Shown: piece after piece, positions 9,401 through 18,310 of the stretch
How the letters are laid out: the number at the start of each line of letters is the position of its first letter
How positions within the stretch are numbered: position 1 is the stretch's first letter
DNA from: Azorinus chamasolen
Taxonomy: Eukaryota > Mollusca > Bivalvia > Cardiida > Solecurtidae
Direction of reading: 5' to 3'
DNA: 64,000 nt
Assembly: GCA_963576725.1 (NCBI GenBank)
Contig: OY755246.1
Coordinates: 73,091,467-73,155,466, forward strand
Translations under genes and position numbers: made by a program
Notes under the pieces: model-generated
The model's input: only the letters and a program-made list of their open reading frames with translations
Told to the model about the DNA's origin: nothing
Databases searched by the model: none

Positions 9401-9918
9401 CTGACACAGAACAGGACATGGAGTTGCTCAATGATATTGTATCTATAGATGTTATAGGTCTTAACGGGGGCGAGTCGCATTTTGATATAGTCACCCCCTC
9501 AACTGGGTCTCCCTATATCGGCTTGTGCTCTGTCCCAGAGGTGAAAACGTCTAGTCATCTCTCTCAGTCCCATTGGGGATTCACCTCGCAAGAGCTTAAA
9601 GAGGCTCAAGGTAATGATCCGGATTTGCTTCTTCTTTTGGATTGGTTACAGAATGGAACGGTTCCTGATGAAAGTTTGCTCTTTCTTTCGAGTCCTGCAT
9701 CCAAATTCTATTGGATAAACAAGGAGCTCTTTGAATTAGTTGAGAGTATATTATTCAAAAGAGATGATTCGGAAAAGAGTCACGATATCCGTTTAGTGGT
9801 CCCAAGTAGTTTGAAAGAAACCGTCCTTCTGCTGCACCATGATATCCCTACTTCAGGGCATCAGGGTGTTGCCAGAACTAAAAATCCGGGAGAAGTTTTT
9901 CTGGACAAGTTTAGGTAA
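6409..9918 (+). CDS. pol: Pol polyprotein: protease, RT, RNase H, integrase start (broken)
   Basis: 1169-aa ORF. Residues 1-105 are a Ser/Thr-rich leader with ~15-aa repeats around TSS. Aspartic protease follows: DSGA 144-147 and LLGHD 212-216. Reverse transcriptase spans about 450-670 with FLDD 611-614. RNase H spans about 750-872, with DVDAS at 756, TDH at 824-826 and ADALSR at 867. A Cys-rich linker (C880-C900) and a Pro/Ser-rich spacer lead to the HH part of the integrase zinc motif near 1144-1151. Two lesions: between R511 and C512 about eight to ten conserved finger residues are missing in frame (7941/7942), and an A-run at 9880-9884 shifts the frame, ending the ORF at 9918. Catalytic aspartates are otherwise present. 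Its role is to process Gag/Pol, copy the RNA and degrade template. Confidence 0.93.
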   Translation: MTSSQLPARQELTECMTSSQLSDKKGPFESRTSSPLSTIQVPSERLASSQLSSVSKKGLSSVQMTSSPEPIDAKVGTNSSHENDCKENFESVSGDDCVTSSLQSDPKPELVELTEKGVSVHSVCAGSSFINLKVGGRVVKARIDSGAEITILSTQVYQSLKNKPKKTREVDLQMADKEKVLKGFIVKPLMLQLGTRTYKERVYVAPISDEMLLGHDIMHHLGVLLDMQSDMFIIDGERIPVVTRFKNEKAVVATVTLARKLVVPPNSAVRVPCKMDADLDDYFIEPVDLISKKGVLMPHVVRSTGEKPVICLVNPSDRFKFFRKNDIVACARVVGTVLDETLAVSEQTSSHLAEASVSVVSQQTSSRSAKVKSPVMSKQDTAQNFSPIVTATTKVQQVAVDSGDSGNEPPDHLKGVFNASVDRLDPIQRQKFALLLHNFSDVFAQSDFDLGNFTAIEHAIDTGDATPIKQRMRRTPACFAGEEEGHLKKMLDAGVIRESISEWASSPVLIRCIDYRALNDVTVKDTFPLPLVEDCLDTLADNIWFSKLDANSAYWQVRVKEEDRKKTAFLTKFGLFEHVRMGFGLTNAPATFSRVVGLILKGLTWKTVLAFLDDVLVMGNTFEDHLDNLSEVLERFRTYGMKLKPRKCLFFQEEVEFLGRNVSGNCLSMVSKDTETVAQWPVPVSSKDVERFLGLANYHRSFVKGFAEMAQPLYKLTGKNLFKWGLVEQEAFEALKEALTSPPVLALPNGRDSFILDVDASHTAIGAELIQVQDGVEKVIAFSSLSLTPEQKNYCTTRKELLAIVRFTRHFRYYLLGKVFTVRTDHSSLTWLLRFKEPQGQLARWMEELSQYNMVVHHRAGVKHGNADALSRRPDPLSPCSAYVAGMKPSDLPCGGCKYCSRADSQWAKFTECVDEAVGLALPIARMASVQAPEIEPTSSSGVTGLAVPTTRSSSGAQSLPGLVAQVVEKSGTSERLPDSGVLTVEAVPCSGTRLPDTDTEQDMELLNDIVSIDVIGLNGGESHFDIVTPSTGSPYIGLCSVPEVKTSSHLSQSHWGFTSQELKEAQGNDPDLLLLLDWLQNGTVPDESLLFLSSPASKFYWINKELFELVESILFKRDDSEKSHDIRLVVPSSLKETVLLLHHDIPTSGHQGVARTKNPGEVFLDKFR
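6411..6712 (+). repeat. 45-bp-spaced repeats of GACTTCCAGTC at the start of pol
   Basis: GACTTCCAGTC occurs at 6411, 6456, 6501, 6600 and 6702, with a one-base variant (GGCTTCCAGTC) at 6546. The first four sites are exactly 45 bp apart and in frame (15 residues). Spacer sequence between the words has diverged far more than the word. Later copies lie at 7449, 7497 and 11777. Confidence 0.9.
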
Positions 9919-11098
9919 AGATGTTGAGTCGTACGTTTTGACCTGTGGCATCTGTAGCAAGAACAAGAAAAATAAGGCGTACGGAAAAGTGCCTTTGACA
10001 GCGTATCAGGCGGGAGCGCCTATGGAACGTGTCCATATAGACTTCATTGGTCCATTGCCCAAGACTCCTAACGGAAATGAACACTGCCTAATGATGGTGG
10101 ATCAATTCACCAAATGGGTCGAATGTGTGCCGTTACCGTCACAAAAGGCGGAGGAGACAGCTCAAGCTGCAGTAAATAGTTTCTTTTCACGTTTTGGTTT
10201 TCCCTTTCAGTTATTTTCTGATCAAGGTAGAAATTTCGATGGAAAGTTATTTGAGTCTCTCTGCAAATCTTTGCAAATTCATAAAGCCCGTACTACTCCC
10301 TACCGCCCGTCTGCTAACGGTCAGGTAGAACGGTTCAATCGAACTCTCATGGATGCCATCAGATGTTTTATAGGGAAATCTCAGAACCATTGGGATCAAA
10401 ACGTGCAGCAAATAGCAATGGCCATTCGAGCCTCAGTTAATCGGAGCACTGGCTACACGCCTAACAGACTGATGTTGGGTCGTGAGGTCAATACTCCTGC
10501 AGGGCTCATGTTTCCAAGTGTGGTTACCAAACCTGAAGGTTATGGCGAGTATGTCACAGGTTTGTTGAAGTCTATGCAGATAGCTCATGCTACTGCTAGG
10601 AGTACTTTGAAGACTTCACTCAAGCGCATGAAGCGCAATTATGACTTGAAGGTACTTCTGAGACCTTACTCTGAGGGTGATGTGGTTTATCTTTTAGATA
10701 CCGCTGTCACAAAGGGTAAGTGTCGCAAGTTGAGCTCCCCCTGGAAAGGGCCTGCCATTATTCTCAAGAAATTATCGGCTTACTTGTACAGGTTGAAATT
10801 GAGGAAGGCAGTCTTTGTTGCTAACCATGATCGAATGATGCCTTGTAGGGATAGGGATTTGCCTGCTTGGATCCTTAAGTGTCGGGAGACTCCCGATGCA
10901 CTTGATGTTCCGGACAGTGCAGAAGATGCAACGCTTTATTGCAGTTGTAGAAAGCCCTGGAATGGCAGATTCATGATTCAGTGCGACTACTGTGATGAGT
11001 GGTATCATGGATCTTGTGTTAATGTGAGTGCATCAGATGCACTTTGCATTGACAAATATAGGTGCCAGGCATGTAAGAATAAGTTGCATGGTAGGTGA
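9839..11098 (+). CDS. pol: Integrase with C-terminal PHD finger (pol continued after frameshift)
   Basis: Open frame of 419 codons continuing pol in the +1 frame. Homology starts near 9884, so the first ~14 residues are out-of-frame shadow. C36 and C39 complete the HHCC zinc motif begun in the previous ORF. The catalytic triad is D68, D128 and E164. A GPY/F-like patch (SPWKGPAIILKK) lies at about 300-311. Residues 366-414 form a PHD finger with C368, C370, C382, C385, H390, C393, C409, C412, most like the KDM7/PHF8 and CFP1 class that reads H3K4me3; Y367, W374, M379 and W388 are candidate cage residues. The PHD occupies the place of the chromodomain in chromoviruses, so a targeting role is plausible. 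The break at the A-run may be a real mutation or a homopolymer base-call error; programmed +1 shifting is less likely. Confidence 0.92.
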   Translation: MISLLQGIRVLPELKIREKFFWTSLGKDVESYVLTCGICSKNKKNKAYGKVPLTAYQAGAPMERVHIDFIGPLPKTPNGNEHCLMMVDQFTKWVECVPLPSQKAEETAQAAVNSFFSRFGFPFQLFSDQGRNFDGKLFESLCKSLQIHKARTTPYRPSANGQVERFNRTLMDAIRCFIGKSQNHWDQNVQQIAMAIRASVNRSTGYTPNRLMLGREVNTPAGLMFPSVVTKPEGYGEYVTGLLKSMQIAHATARSTLKTSLKRMKRNYDLKVLLRPYSEGDVVYLLDTAVTKGKCRKLSSPWKGPAIILKKLSAYLYRLKLRKAVFVANHDRMMPCRDRDLPAWILKCRETPDALDVPDSAEDATLYCSCRKPWNGRFMIQCDYCDEWYHGSCVNVSASDALCIDKYRCQACKNKLHGR

Positions 11099-11132
11099 CA
11101 TGTTGATTAATTTTTCAATTCAGTAATTAAGA

Positions 11133-11152
11133 CTGTTTCTTTTTCTTTTCAG
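11133..11152 (+). promoter_or_regulatory. Strong candidate 3' splice acceptor before ORF3
   Basis: A long pyrimidine tract (ctgtttctttttcttttcag) ends in AG at 11151-11152. From there to 11220 there is no ATG, so ORF3 would be the first ORF of an RNA spliced here. Retroviruses express env in the same manner. Inference from sequence only. Confidence 0.6.
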
Positions 11153-11219
11153 CAGTTATAGTACGAAAGTCGTAATAAATTGAGTATACAATATTAGTAA
11201 ACATTTATTATACCTTAAA

Positions 11220-12875
11220 ATGGCAGCTCAAAAGGCAGTTAAGGACTTCCAGGATGAAGTAGATGAGTACCTGGCAAGGGGTCAAGTATATCGACCTGCT
11301 GGGGAATTTGTTACGAAAATGTCGTTGTGTAAGAGATACGTTGGTGGTCAGGGACGGTCAACGGCTTTATTACAAGCCATACTCCCTATGGTGTCTCTTG
11401 TATATCGTCGGCGGGCCGAGGTCAATAATAAGAAGACCTGGACCCAATGGCTGAAGACTGCTGCCCGGACTTTGTTAGCCTTGCAGGTTGCAAACCGGGA
11501 GTGGATTAATGAGCACATCTGGGCGCTTCCTGCCATAGTCCCTGGAAAGGAGCAGGTGTACGACCTTCTGGCTGGGACTAGGGACATTCGTTACTTCCCA
11601 GTTACAGAGAGGTGTGCTACACCCACTCGTGAAGAAGAGGACGCTCTGTTGCGATCACCGACGAAAACCGTCGATGACGTATTCGACGTCAGCTTCTTAC
11701 TCTCTGAGTCTCCCAGGAGGTCACCCAGATTGGCTGCTAAGGCGAAGTCGGCACTTACGGTGCACTCCGAAGCAGTGACTTCCAGTCTTGCTTCTACGGA
11801 GTCATCGGTGCCGCTCTCTGCCAGTTCCCAGAAGGAAGGGGCTTTCAGTTCGTCCTCCTGGGCAGAGACACCGTGTCCGAAGGAAGCATCAGCTTTCAGC
11901 TATGCTTCTAAGGATGTTTCCACCAACGTGAAGACAAAGCGCTACCAGAAACAACAGTCACGTTCCAAGTCTACATCATGGGACGTGTCTGCTTCACGCT
12001 CCACTTTGAGAGTTTCTTCACCCAGGCGTACAGTTTCGGTCAGCACAAGCAGCGTGCTCCCACGGTATCCGGGGCAATCTCCAATGACTGCTCTGGAGCC
12101 GTTGGTTATTTCTAAACAGGTTTTGGTCAGGCCTAAGGTGGGTGAAGTTCTGAAGCGAGTTCAGCAGCAACGGGATGTTCAACTACAACATGACAAAAAG
12201 GCATGTCGTCAACGCCAAACCCCTTGTTTAGTTCCTGGATGTGGTGAGTTGACTTCTTACCTGAAGGTTCACGCATTTAGTCGACACCTTCCAGGAATCT
12301 TTACTGAGACATTGCCAGTTGATGATCCTTTGGTGCTGAAGGGACGCGTGAAGGCCTTAGAACAGGCGGCAAGGTGGCTTTTGGGGAAGCCTTCTACTCT
12401 TTCGGACTTATTAAAGTTCCTATTAGTCAATCACCTGTTCACTACGATTGCTAATACAGTTAGTGAGGGTCAGCATGCGGCTATGGCAAGTCTATGTTCT
12501 TATCTTAAGTTGCCAGTTCCCCAGAAGTTCGTTCTGGAGCCAGCCAATTCGGAGGGTGTGCTGGTACACTGGAAAGTTGTCCTTCTTCTCGTGGCCAGTT
12601 TGGACGGGGAGGAGAGGCTGTACTGGTTGTCCAGTTTTCCGGCGCCCGAAGGAATGGTCCCCGTAGTGGAAGAGATTCCGGAGATTGCGGATCCAGAAGT
12701 GGAAATTTTACCAAATGCCTTTGATAGTCATTTCCATCTGGATAGGACGCTCAAGGAGCTGCATCTCTCTCACTCCGGTAGTTTAGAGGACATATTGGCT
12801 GTGGTTAGAGTACACCCGGAGGAAAGGGTTCGTTTAGTAGAGGACTTCAATATAAAGACGGGGGGAGTGTTGTGA
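11220..12875 (+). CDS. ORF3: CCHH zinc-motif protein with truncated TatD-like end
   Basis: Intact 551-aa ORF in the env position. Start AAAATGG has A at -3 and G at +4. No signal peptide or convincing membrane anchor is seen, so it is not a typical envelope. Residues 1-130 are a helical region with W and R. RRSPRLAAKAK (167-177) is basic and could be a nuclear signal. Residues 180-290 are Ser-rich. C336, C341, H351 and H356 make a C-x4-C-x9-H-x4-H zinc-binding motif. Residues 370-480 are helical. FDSHFHLDR (501-509) matches the first metal-binding H-x-H strand of TatD-type nucleases, but only about 50 residues follow, so the nuclease cannot be complete. The stop lies 8 nt inside the 3' LTR. 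It carries one copy of GACTTCCAGTC at 11777. Function unknown; accessory, targeting or nucleic-acid binding are guesses. Confidence 0.85.
   Translation: MAAQKAVKDFQDEVDEYLARGQVYRPAGEFVTKMSLCKRYVGGQGRSTALLQAILPMVSLVYRRRAEVNNKKTWTQWLKTAARTLLALQVANREWINEHIWALPAIVPGKEQVYDLLAGTRDIRYFPVTERCATPTREEEDALLRSPTKTVDDVFDVSFLLSESPRRSPRLAAKAKSALTVHSEAVTSSLASTESSVPLSASSQKEGAFSSSSWAETPCPKEASAFSYASKDVSTNVKTKRYQKQQSRSKSTSWDVSASRSTLRVSSPRRTVSVSTSSVLPRYPGQSPMTALEPLVISKQVLVRPKVGEVLKRVQQQRDVQLQHDKKACRQRQTPCLVPGCGELTSYLKVHAFSRHLPGIFTETLPVDDPLVLKGRVKALEQAARWLLGKPSTLSDLLKFLLVNHLFTTIANTVSEGQHAAMASLCSYLKLPVPQKFVLEPANSEGVLVHWKVVLLLVASLDGEERLYWLSSFPAPEGMVPVVEEIPEIADPEVEILPNAFDSHFHLDRTLKELHLSHSGSLEDILAVVRVHPEERVRLVEDFNIKTGGVL
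12854..12867 (+). promoter_or_regulatory. Polypurine tract
   Basis: AAAGACGGGGGGAG directly abuts the 3' LTR start and would prime plus-strand DNA synthesis. One C interrupts the purines. It overlaps the coding end of ORF3. Confidence 0.85.
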
Positions 12876-13094
12876 CGCGCATGCGCAGTGTACTGTTGTC
12901 ATCCGGGGCACCCGTTTCTCCGCGCGCGAACTAGGACCTCGCTCAGCGCAGTACACCTCTGGCAGCCTGGCAGACCGGTCTGAAGGAGAAGCTCTACATT
13001 ACGATACGTGAGTTAGTCATTCTCTCCCGTTAGTTAGCAAGGTTTAGTTTAGCAAACAGAAGGTATTATACCAGAGTAACCACTGGGCTACTTT
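12868..13094 (+). repeat. 3' LTR (227 bp)
   Basis: Same 227 bp as 3435-3661 apart from 12906 (G instead of A). Followed by AATTT, the target duplication. Confidence 0.95.
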
Positions 13095-13247
13095 AATTTC
13101 ATAACATGACATATAATAGTACAGCGAACAGAACATAAATAAAACATTGACCTGCTATGGTCAATACAAGGGAAAGCGAAAGGCGAATGAACCCAAGAGT
13201 ATTTTAAGTCACATTATTAAGCACGTTTTTGCGGAAGATTAATAAAT

Positions 13248-13845
13248 TTAGTTAAATTTACTAATACCTTGTTCTCTGTACTTTACAACAGTTATTATTA
13301 ACTGTATAAATTTAAAAACGCTAGGTCTAATATAAAAGTATTTCTTCATGTATTTATTCCTAATTTCTGACAGTTGCTTACGAACCAAGATGAAATGATA
13401 CTCGTCCTCAACATCACTAGAATTACAAATTAAACAGATTCTTAAATCTCTCTCTAATCTATTCACGCCGAAAAGACCAGTCTGTACGTACTCGTAATGA
13501 GTGAGAGGCCAATCGGAGTCTAGAAACATAACATCTTATTTCAGTTGGTATATCATGAATACAAAATTCTCTCTGAAATTAGAATACAAATCCATTACCC
13601 TGTCATTGCCAACATCAGTGTTCCAAGTCTGTACAAAATTATCAATAAGTCTTCTTTTGAATTCATTATGAAATTGTTTGAAATCTATTACAACCTGGGA
13701 CTCCCAAACATAGCCATATCCAAACTCATACAGTAAATTTCTAATACGAGAAACCCAGTTTATACAGCCATTATTACAATCTAATATATCAAAGTACTGA
13801 TAGTACTGAAGGGATCTGTGTTTTTGGAAAGAAAACTTGTTATTC
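13248..13845 (-). pseudogene. LINE (non-LTR retrotransposon) ORF2 C-terminal fragment
   Basis: Reading minus from about 13845 there is one frame of roughly 195 codons, interrupted by a single TAA near 13531-13533. The upstream half has NWVSRIRNLLYEFGYGYVW and FKRRLIDNFVQTW. The downstream half (93-aa ORF 13248-13529) has a C-x2-C ... EDEYHF pattern and KKYFYIRPSVFKF. These are features of the region after the reverse transcriptase in mollusc and cnidarian LINE proteins. The last Cys of the usual CCHC-like motif is replaced by Arg. No RT core is present, so this is a truncated dead copy. The exact LINE clade is not assigned. Confidence 0.7.
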
Positions 13846-13850
13846 AGCAG

Positions 13851-16180
13851 AACCTCTCTAAACCGGACGAAATATAAACATTATGACTGGTCATTAAAGA
13901 CTGCTGTATACTGACCAACTATACAAAAAGCTCCTGCAGAAGTTTCCGTATCGCTGTCAGCCTGCATCAAGCAGCCTCCTGTTTTGAATCCTCGAAAATA
14001 ATGTTTATTTTCTGTTCGGTCTAGAGAGATTCTACTGTATTTGGGTGTTTGTTTGCGAGTTATTTTTTATGTTCCCAGATGCTGAAATCTTATCTGGTGG
14101 TAGCTGGCATTTTGCATGTTTTATGTAAATATTTCAAACCCAATTTCCAAATTTGAAGTATAATGTAGTAAAGGTATAAGTTGAACAATGTCAAGAAATC
14201 TTGATCTTCTGAAAAACATTATATGAATATATTTATATAAATGTATACAAAAATAAGTTTAAAATTAATTAAATATTGGAACCTCGCAAACAATTCAAGT
14301 AGATAATCAAGAATGGTTGTATAGTTTTACAATCTATAATGGTAATCACCTGAAATTGTTAACAGATTTTGAAATGGGAGAAAAAAAGAGTAAATGTATT
14401 TATGATGAAAATTTTATTGTAGACAATGTCAAGAAAAAGTATAAAACAGCAAATAAACATATGTTGCAAGTAAAGCATCTGTTTGAAAGTAATTAAACCA
14501 GAGCACAAGCGGGTGCCAACGCTTATCTGTTGTCATTGTCAAGAACATGTATACCAAAAATGAAGGTTGTAAATGAACAAGAGTGTTCGGAGGAACACAT
14601 GTGTCATCTGCTCGCAACTGACACAAAATTGTTAATATGCTGAAGTGTGAAAATCTGAAAAAAGGGGAATAACTCATCAATGGTCCTCAATGAGAGGAAG
14701 ACACATGAAATTTGAAAGCTCTGTAATGGTTAGTTTAGAAATGACAGCCAAAAAACGAAAGTCTGACGGACGGACAGACAGACGACGGAAAGGTGATCCA
14801 TAAGTGACACACTGCCTCTCGGTAGATTTCGTAGTAAGATTTCGGACGATGACGACAACAACGCGGACGCCAGAGTTATGACAATAACTTGTGATTTCTT
14901 TGAAACAGACAAGCTAAAATGTTATCAAATGTTAAATCGAAACATGGTTGTATTTCTACTTTTACCTGGTTTATTGTAAAACCTGTGTTGAACAGCCACT
15001 CAGATGTTAATTGATAATTCCTTATGACAGGTGGTACTTGAATGCAAATTGAAAAGTTTCACAGGGGCGCATCTTTTTGAGTTGCATTAGGCTGTCACTG
15101 TAATCATAGGTCATCATGGGTGAAAACAAGTGGCTGTTCAATAAATGTTATTGAAACATTGAATGGGATCATGAATAGTAACTAACGCTTACATCTAAAC
15201 TAAATAGCTACACTACATATAATACAGAAACATTGACAGGCAAAGCATATTTCAATAATAATATTCAGCTATGCTTTAGTTTTCTACTTTAAGCCATTGC
15301 AGGGTTTGACAATTTAGAAAAACTAAATTCATCATGTCAGGCTTACAGTAAAGAAAGAGTAACCAATATATTTTTGAAACCATTCCATTCTCATTCAACC
15401 ACATCCTATGGTGTGTCCATTACTATGCATCGTTTTGTTGAATGGATTCTAATTATGGTCACACCAATGGAACTGTCCGAGAATAAGGAAGTAAGCATTT
15501 GAAGGGAAGTTGACGAGTCATGCTTGCATGTTAGTTTTGCATGACTAGTAGGAACGAAGCTCTTCAGCCTTGAATTGCATACAATGTATCCCTAGATAAG
15601 TTGTCATAGTAAAGGTTACAACTGATCTAGCCTTTAAATGTATGAAAGCCAAATTATTGAAACAAGTGCTGAAGAAAGAGCAAATAAGTAATTCAGAAAA
15701 ATGATGTTGCAGCAACTCAAAAGAATTAAGTTACAATCTTTTAACCCATTCCTTGATATGCTATTTTCAGATTCAACCTCTATGAACGGATCTACTGGAA
15801 AGATGCACTTACAAGAAAAACTATAACTATCACTAATGGTGATTTATACCCCCACTAGCACATTTGACACAGAGATAGGGTTATAGAAATAAAGCTTTGA
15901 CGGCTAAATTTTTATCTGTTAAATTACAAAAAGGGAGACCATTCATTCATGCACGAGGTGATAAATCAAAATCTTTATCGCAGGTGCAGAACTTCAGATG
16001 GTGTTCAACAATACTGCAAAATTTAACAAGAGTACCGCATACGGTACATAATACGCCCACTTGCAAACTTTCTCTGATTCAACATGCCTTATAAGTGTTG
16101 ACATTTTCTAATCTGTGCTTCAGATATTGATTTCCATATTAAGGTGATACTATTTTTTTAAAAAATGAAGTGAATATCTT
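13851..16180. other. Noncoding stretch, no gene recognised
   Basis: Low-complexity AT-rich DNA. Around 14640-14790 there is a decayed unit ending in 'gacggacggacagacagacg', like the tails of the arrays at 18.2 and 18.96 kb. Inverted words ttgaacagccact (14989) and agtggctgttcaa (15128) face each other. Short ORFs here show no domain. Confidence 0.45.
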
Positions 16181-16189
16181 ATTAAATAA

Positions 16190-18310
16190 AAAAGTTACAG
16201 CTAATCCTCATTTTTGCAGATTTTTGTAAAGTGCAACGGCCATAACTCTGTAAAGACAAACTGAATGAACTTCAAAATAAACTCAGCTTCAAATTTTGTT
16301 GCTTAAAACATTTGTATTAAGTTTCATTTATATCATTTTAATAGTTTTCCCAGAAAACCACAGACAAACTAAAAGTTGACCGACTAACAAAGCAATGAAC
16401 ACACGAAGTTCAAGGACCATAACTTTTGAATAAAATGACATATCAAAATCCCCGCAATATATGTGAAAATTCACATTAAGGTTTAACCATGTAAAAAAAT
16501 CGAAGTAAATATCATTTCAAATGAAAAGGTTATGGCCATCCTCATATTTGCATAGATTTGCATTATTTTTTTAAGTGCAAGGGTCATAACTCCGAAACAT
16601 CAAATCAAATGATCCTCAGAATCAACTTAGCTTCAGGTCTTGATGCATTAAACATGTGTATGAAGTTTCATTAATATCTGTCAAACAGTTTTGCCAGAAA
16701 ACAGTGGACAAACTACACACAGTTCCACAGTTCGAATAATTATCTGACATCAGTGATTGTTTACCCACAAAACACTGTAATTACGTGTGTCGCGATCACC
16801 TGGCGTACTTTGCCAGGGTCGGATCAAACGGTCCAATTCACACCTCGAACTCAAACAGACTGAGAGGTGCGACTTCGATACAAACACCGATAATTACATG
16901 CAAACAAACACTTTGGGGACGGAAAATGACTTCGACTTAACGAAAACGTGATCAGTTCGAACTCGTCTTTAAAAACTTAAATTTATATAGAATATATAGG
17001 AAGAAAAGTTGGGACTTAACAAAAACTTCGTGTCAACGAGAAATTCGTGTCAAGCGAGTTCGCCATAACGAGAGTGGACTGTATTTGCATATATTTGCAT
17101 TTTTTTTAAGTAAAAGGGCAATAACTCCGAAACGAAAAATCAAATAAACCTCAAAATCGACTCAGCATTAAATCATGATATATTAAACATTTTTGTGAAG
17201 TTTCATCAATATCTCCCAAACAGTTTCCCAGAAAACAGTGGACAAACTATTTGCATTATCCTTTTAAGGACAAGGGCCATAACTCTGAAACGAAAAATCA
17301 AATGATCCTCAGAATCAATTCAGCTTCAGATCTTGATGCATTAAATATTTGTGTGAAGTTTCATTAATATCTCTCAAATAGTTTTCCCAGAAAACAGCGG
17401 ACAAACTATTTGCATATTTTTTAAGGACAAGGGCCATAACTCCGAAACGACAAATCAAATGAACCTCAGAATCAACTCAGCTTCAGATCTTGATGCATTT
17501 AACATTTGTGTGAAGTTTCATTAATATATGTCAAATAGTTTTCCCAGAAAACAGCGGACAAACTATTTGCATGTATTTGCATTATTTTTTAAGTAAAAGG
17601 GCCATAACTCCGACACAAGAAATCAAATGAACCTCAGAATCGACTCAGCTTCAGATCTTGATGCATTAAACATTTGTGTGAAGTTTCATTAATATCTGTC
17701 AAATAGTTTTCCCAGAAAACAGAGGACAAACTATTTGCATATTTTTTAAGGACAAGGGCCATAACTCTGAAATGAAAAATCAAATGAACCTCAGAATCAA
17801 CTCAGCTTCAGATCTTGATGCATTAAACATTTGTGTGAAGTTTCATTAATATCTGTCAAATAGTTTTCCCAGAAAACAGCGGACAAACTATTTTTTAATG
17901 TATTTGCATTATTTTTTAAGTAAAGGGGCCATAACTCCGAAACGACAAATCAAATGAACCTCAGAATCTACTCAGCTTCAGATCTTGATGCATTAAATAT
18001 TTGTGTGAAATTTCATTAATATCTCTCAAATAGTTTTCCCAGAAAACAGCGGACAAACTATTTGCATATTTTTTAAGGACAAGGGCCATAACTCTGAAAT
18101 GAAAAATCAAATGAACCTCAGAATCAACTCAGCTACAGATCTTGATGCATTTAACATTTGTGTGAAGTTTCATTAATATCTGTCAAATAGTTTTCCCAGA
18201 AAACAGCGGACAAACAAAATGTTGACGGACGAACGAACGAGCGGACGGACGGAGGGACGGACGGACAGGGCCACGACAATTTACGACCACCTTTATTAGG
18301 TGGGCGTATA
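16190..18310. repeat. ~160-bp satellite-like array with two alternating unit types
   Basis: Units share 'gggccataactc', 'aacctcagaatc', 'cttgatgcatt', 'gtgaagtttcatt' and 'cccagaaaacagcggacaaac'. Short units have 'tatttttt aaggacaagg' at the join; long units have 'tgcattattttttaagtaaa'. From about 17080 the order is long, short, short, long, short, long, short. Units before 16740 are older and diverged. The array ends in a GACGGACGAACG-type tail near 18220-18270. Confidence 0.85.
16733..17075. mobile_element. Insert of unrelated sequence within the satellite-like array
   Basis: Array sequence stops at 'actacacacagttcc' and resumes at 'tgcatatatttgcattttt'. The ~340 bp between, with cacctcgaactcaaac and 'gttcgccataacgagagtgg' words, does not match the units. 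No terminal repeats were clear and no ORF is present. Confidence 0.5.

Larger units (their letters stand above)
3430..13099 (+). mobile_element. Ty3/gypsy-type LTR retrotransposon with gag, pol and a third ORF
   Basis: Layout: AATTT target duplication (3430-3434 and 13095-13099), 227-bp LTRs, primer site, long leader, gag, pol/integrase, ORF3, polypurine tract, LTR. Pol order PR-RT-RNaseH-IN and the FLDD catalytic motif place it in Ty3/gypsy; a tRNA-Ser type primer site is known for mag-related members, so that affinity is a guess. LTRs differ only at 3473 (A) versus 12906 (G), so insertion was recent. Odd points: helix-hairpin-helix at the start of Gag, PHD finger at the end of integrase, and a non-envelope ORF3 in the env position. 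The copy carries an in-frame gap in RT and a frameshift in integrase, so it is probably not autonomous as sequenced. Confidence 0.97.

Noticed and set aside
9880..9884. Programmed +1 frameshift inside integrase
   Set aside because: Frameshift sites in these elements lie between gag and pol, not within integrase; a single-base indel in an A-run is simpler.
11220..12875. ORF3 as a retroviral envelope
   Set aside because: No signal peptide, no cleavage site and no convincing transmembrane anchor; it has a zinc motif and nuclear-type basic patch instead.
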